Assembly (NCBI GenBank): GCA_041645025.1
Contig: JBAZQV010000030.1
Span: 1 to 11,736, forward strand
Origin: GW2011-AR5 sp041645025
Lineage (GTDB): Archaea > Aenigmatarchaeota > Aenigmatarchaeia > GW2011-AR5
DNA length: 11,736 bases
Direction of reading: 5' to 3'
Part shown: in pieces, positions 11,703 to 11,736 of the stretch
How positions within the stretch are numbered: the stretch's first letter is position 1
How the letters are laid out: each line of letters begins with the position of its first letter
Notes under the pieces: model-generated
The model's input: only the letters and a program-made list of their open reading frames with translations
Databases searched by the model: none
What the model was told of the DNA's origin: nothing
Made by a program: the position numbers and the translations under genes

Positions 11703-11710
11703 TATAATTT
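11703..11710 (-). promoter_or_regulatory. TATA-like box for the pilin-like/M23 operon
   Basis: The minus strand reads AAATTATA, centred about 48 bases before the chosen ATG at 11658. Initiation near 11680 would leave a leader of about 22 bases carrying the AGGTGGT ribosome binding site. Starting at the upstream ATG (11703) is ruled out if this box is real, because that codon would overlap the box. Bases 11711-11736 show nothing identifiable. Confidence 0.4.
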
Positions 11711-11736
11711 GTGGTATTCGGAAAACTTCTTGTTTT

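Noticed and set aside
10834..11703. The 289-residue form of the first operon gene starting at 11703
   Set aside because: Its extra 15 residues precede a perfect MKG class III signal, the ATG overlaps a TATA-like box, and the ribosome binding site at 11668-11674 fits the start at 11658.

Overview
This window reads as archaeal DNA, most likely from a small-genome DPANN-type lineage (Micrarchaeota- or Diapherotrites-like; an inference from gene content only). The archaeal markers are a CDP-archaeol synthase (CarS), archaeal elongation factor 1-beta, the four-CxxC zinc-ribbon protein beside it, FEN1 with a C-terminal PCNA-binding motif, the chromatin protein Alba, a Pth2-type peptidyl-tRNA hydrolase, and class III (pilin-type) signal sequences. 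Many genes have a TATA-like box centred about 25 bases before the start codon, as expected for leaderless transcripts. Operon-internal genes instead carry GGTGAT- or AGGTG-type Shine-Dalgarno sequences.

Layout. 1-2790: start of pth2 and a GT2 glycosyltransferase (minus), a pentapeptide-repeat protein (plus) divergent from it, then carS and a second GT2 enzyme (minus). 2838-2964: an interrupted tRNA-Arg(GCG) gene (minus). 3043-4651: zinc ribbon, a tiny ORF, aEF-1beta and a membrane-bound processive-type GT2 (plus). 4691-5412: two tandem paralogous genes of unknown function (minus). 5526-7375: a GbsR/MarR-like regulator, an unknown small protein and FEN1 (plus). 7478-8310: a pilin-like protein and alba (minus). 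8311-8606: hairpin-rich non-coding DNA. 8594-11658: a three-gene operon of membrane-anchored Cys-rich proteins (minus), whose middle gene carries an M23 metallopeptidase domain with intact zinc ligands.

The most striking feature is RNA splicing. The apparent alba ORF begins at an internal Met. The missing N-terminus lies just upstream, separated by 28 bases that contain an in-frame stop. Those 28 bases fold into a bulge-helix-bulge (BHB), the substrate of the archaeal tRNA splicing endonuclease. Cutting at the standard bulge positions restores a 92-residue Alba with its GKKP motif. The tRNA-Arg gene is likewise interrupted twice outside the anticodon loop, by 15 and 38 bases, and each insert is flanked by a BHB-like fold whose predicted cuts give a normal 74-nt cloverleaf. 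One splicing enzyme would therefore be needed both for an arginine tRNA and for a chromatin protein. The second point of interest is the pilin-like/M23 operon: a potential cell-wall peptidase carried by an archaeon-like surface system.
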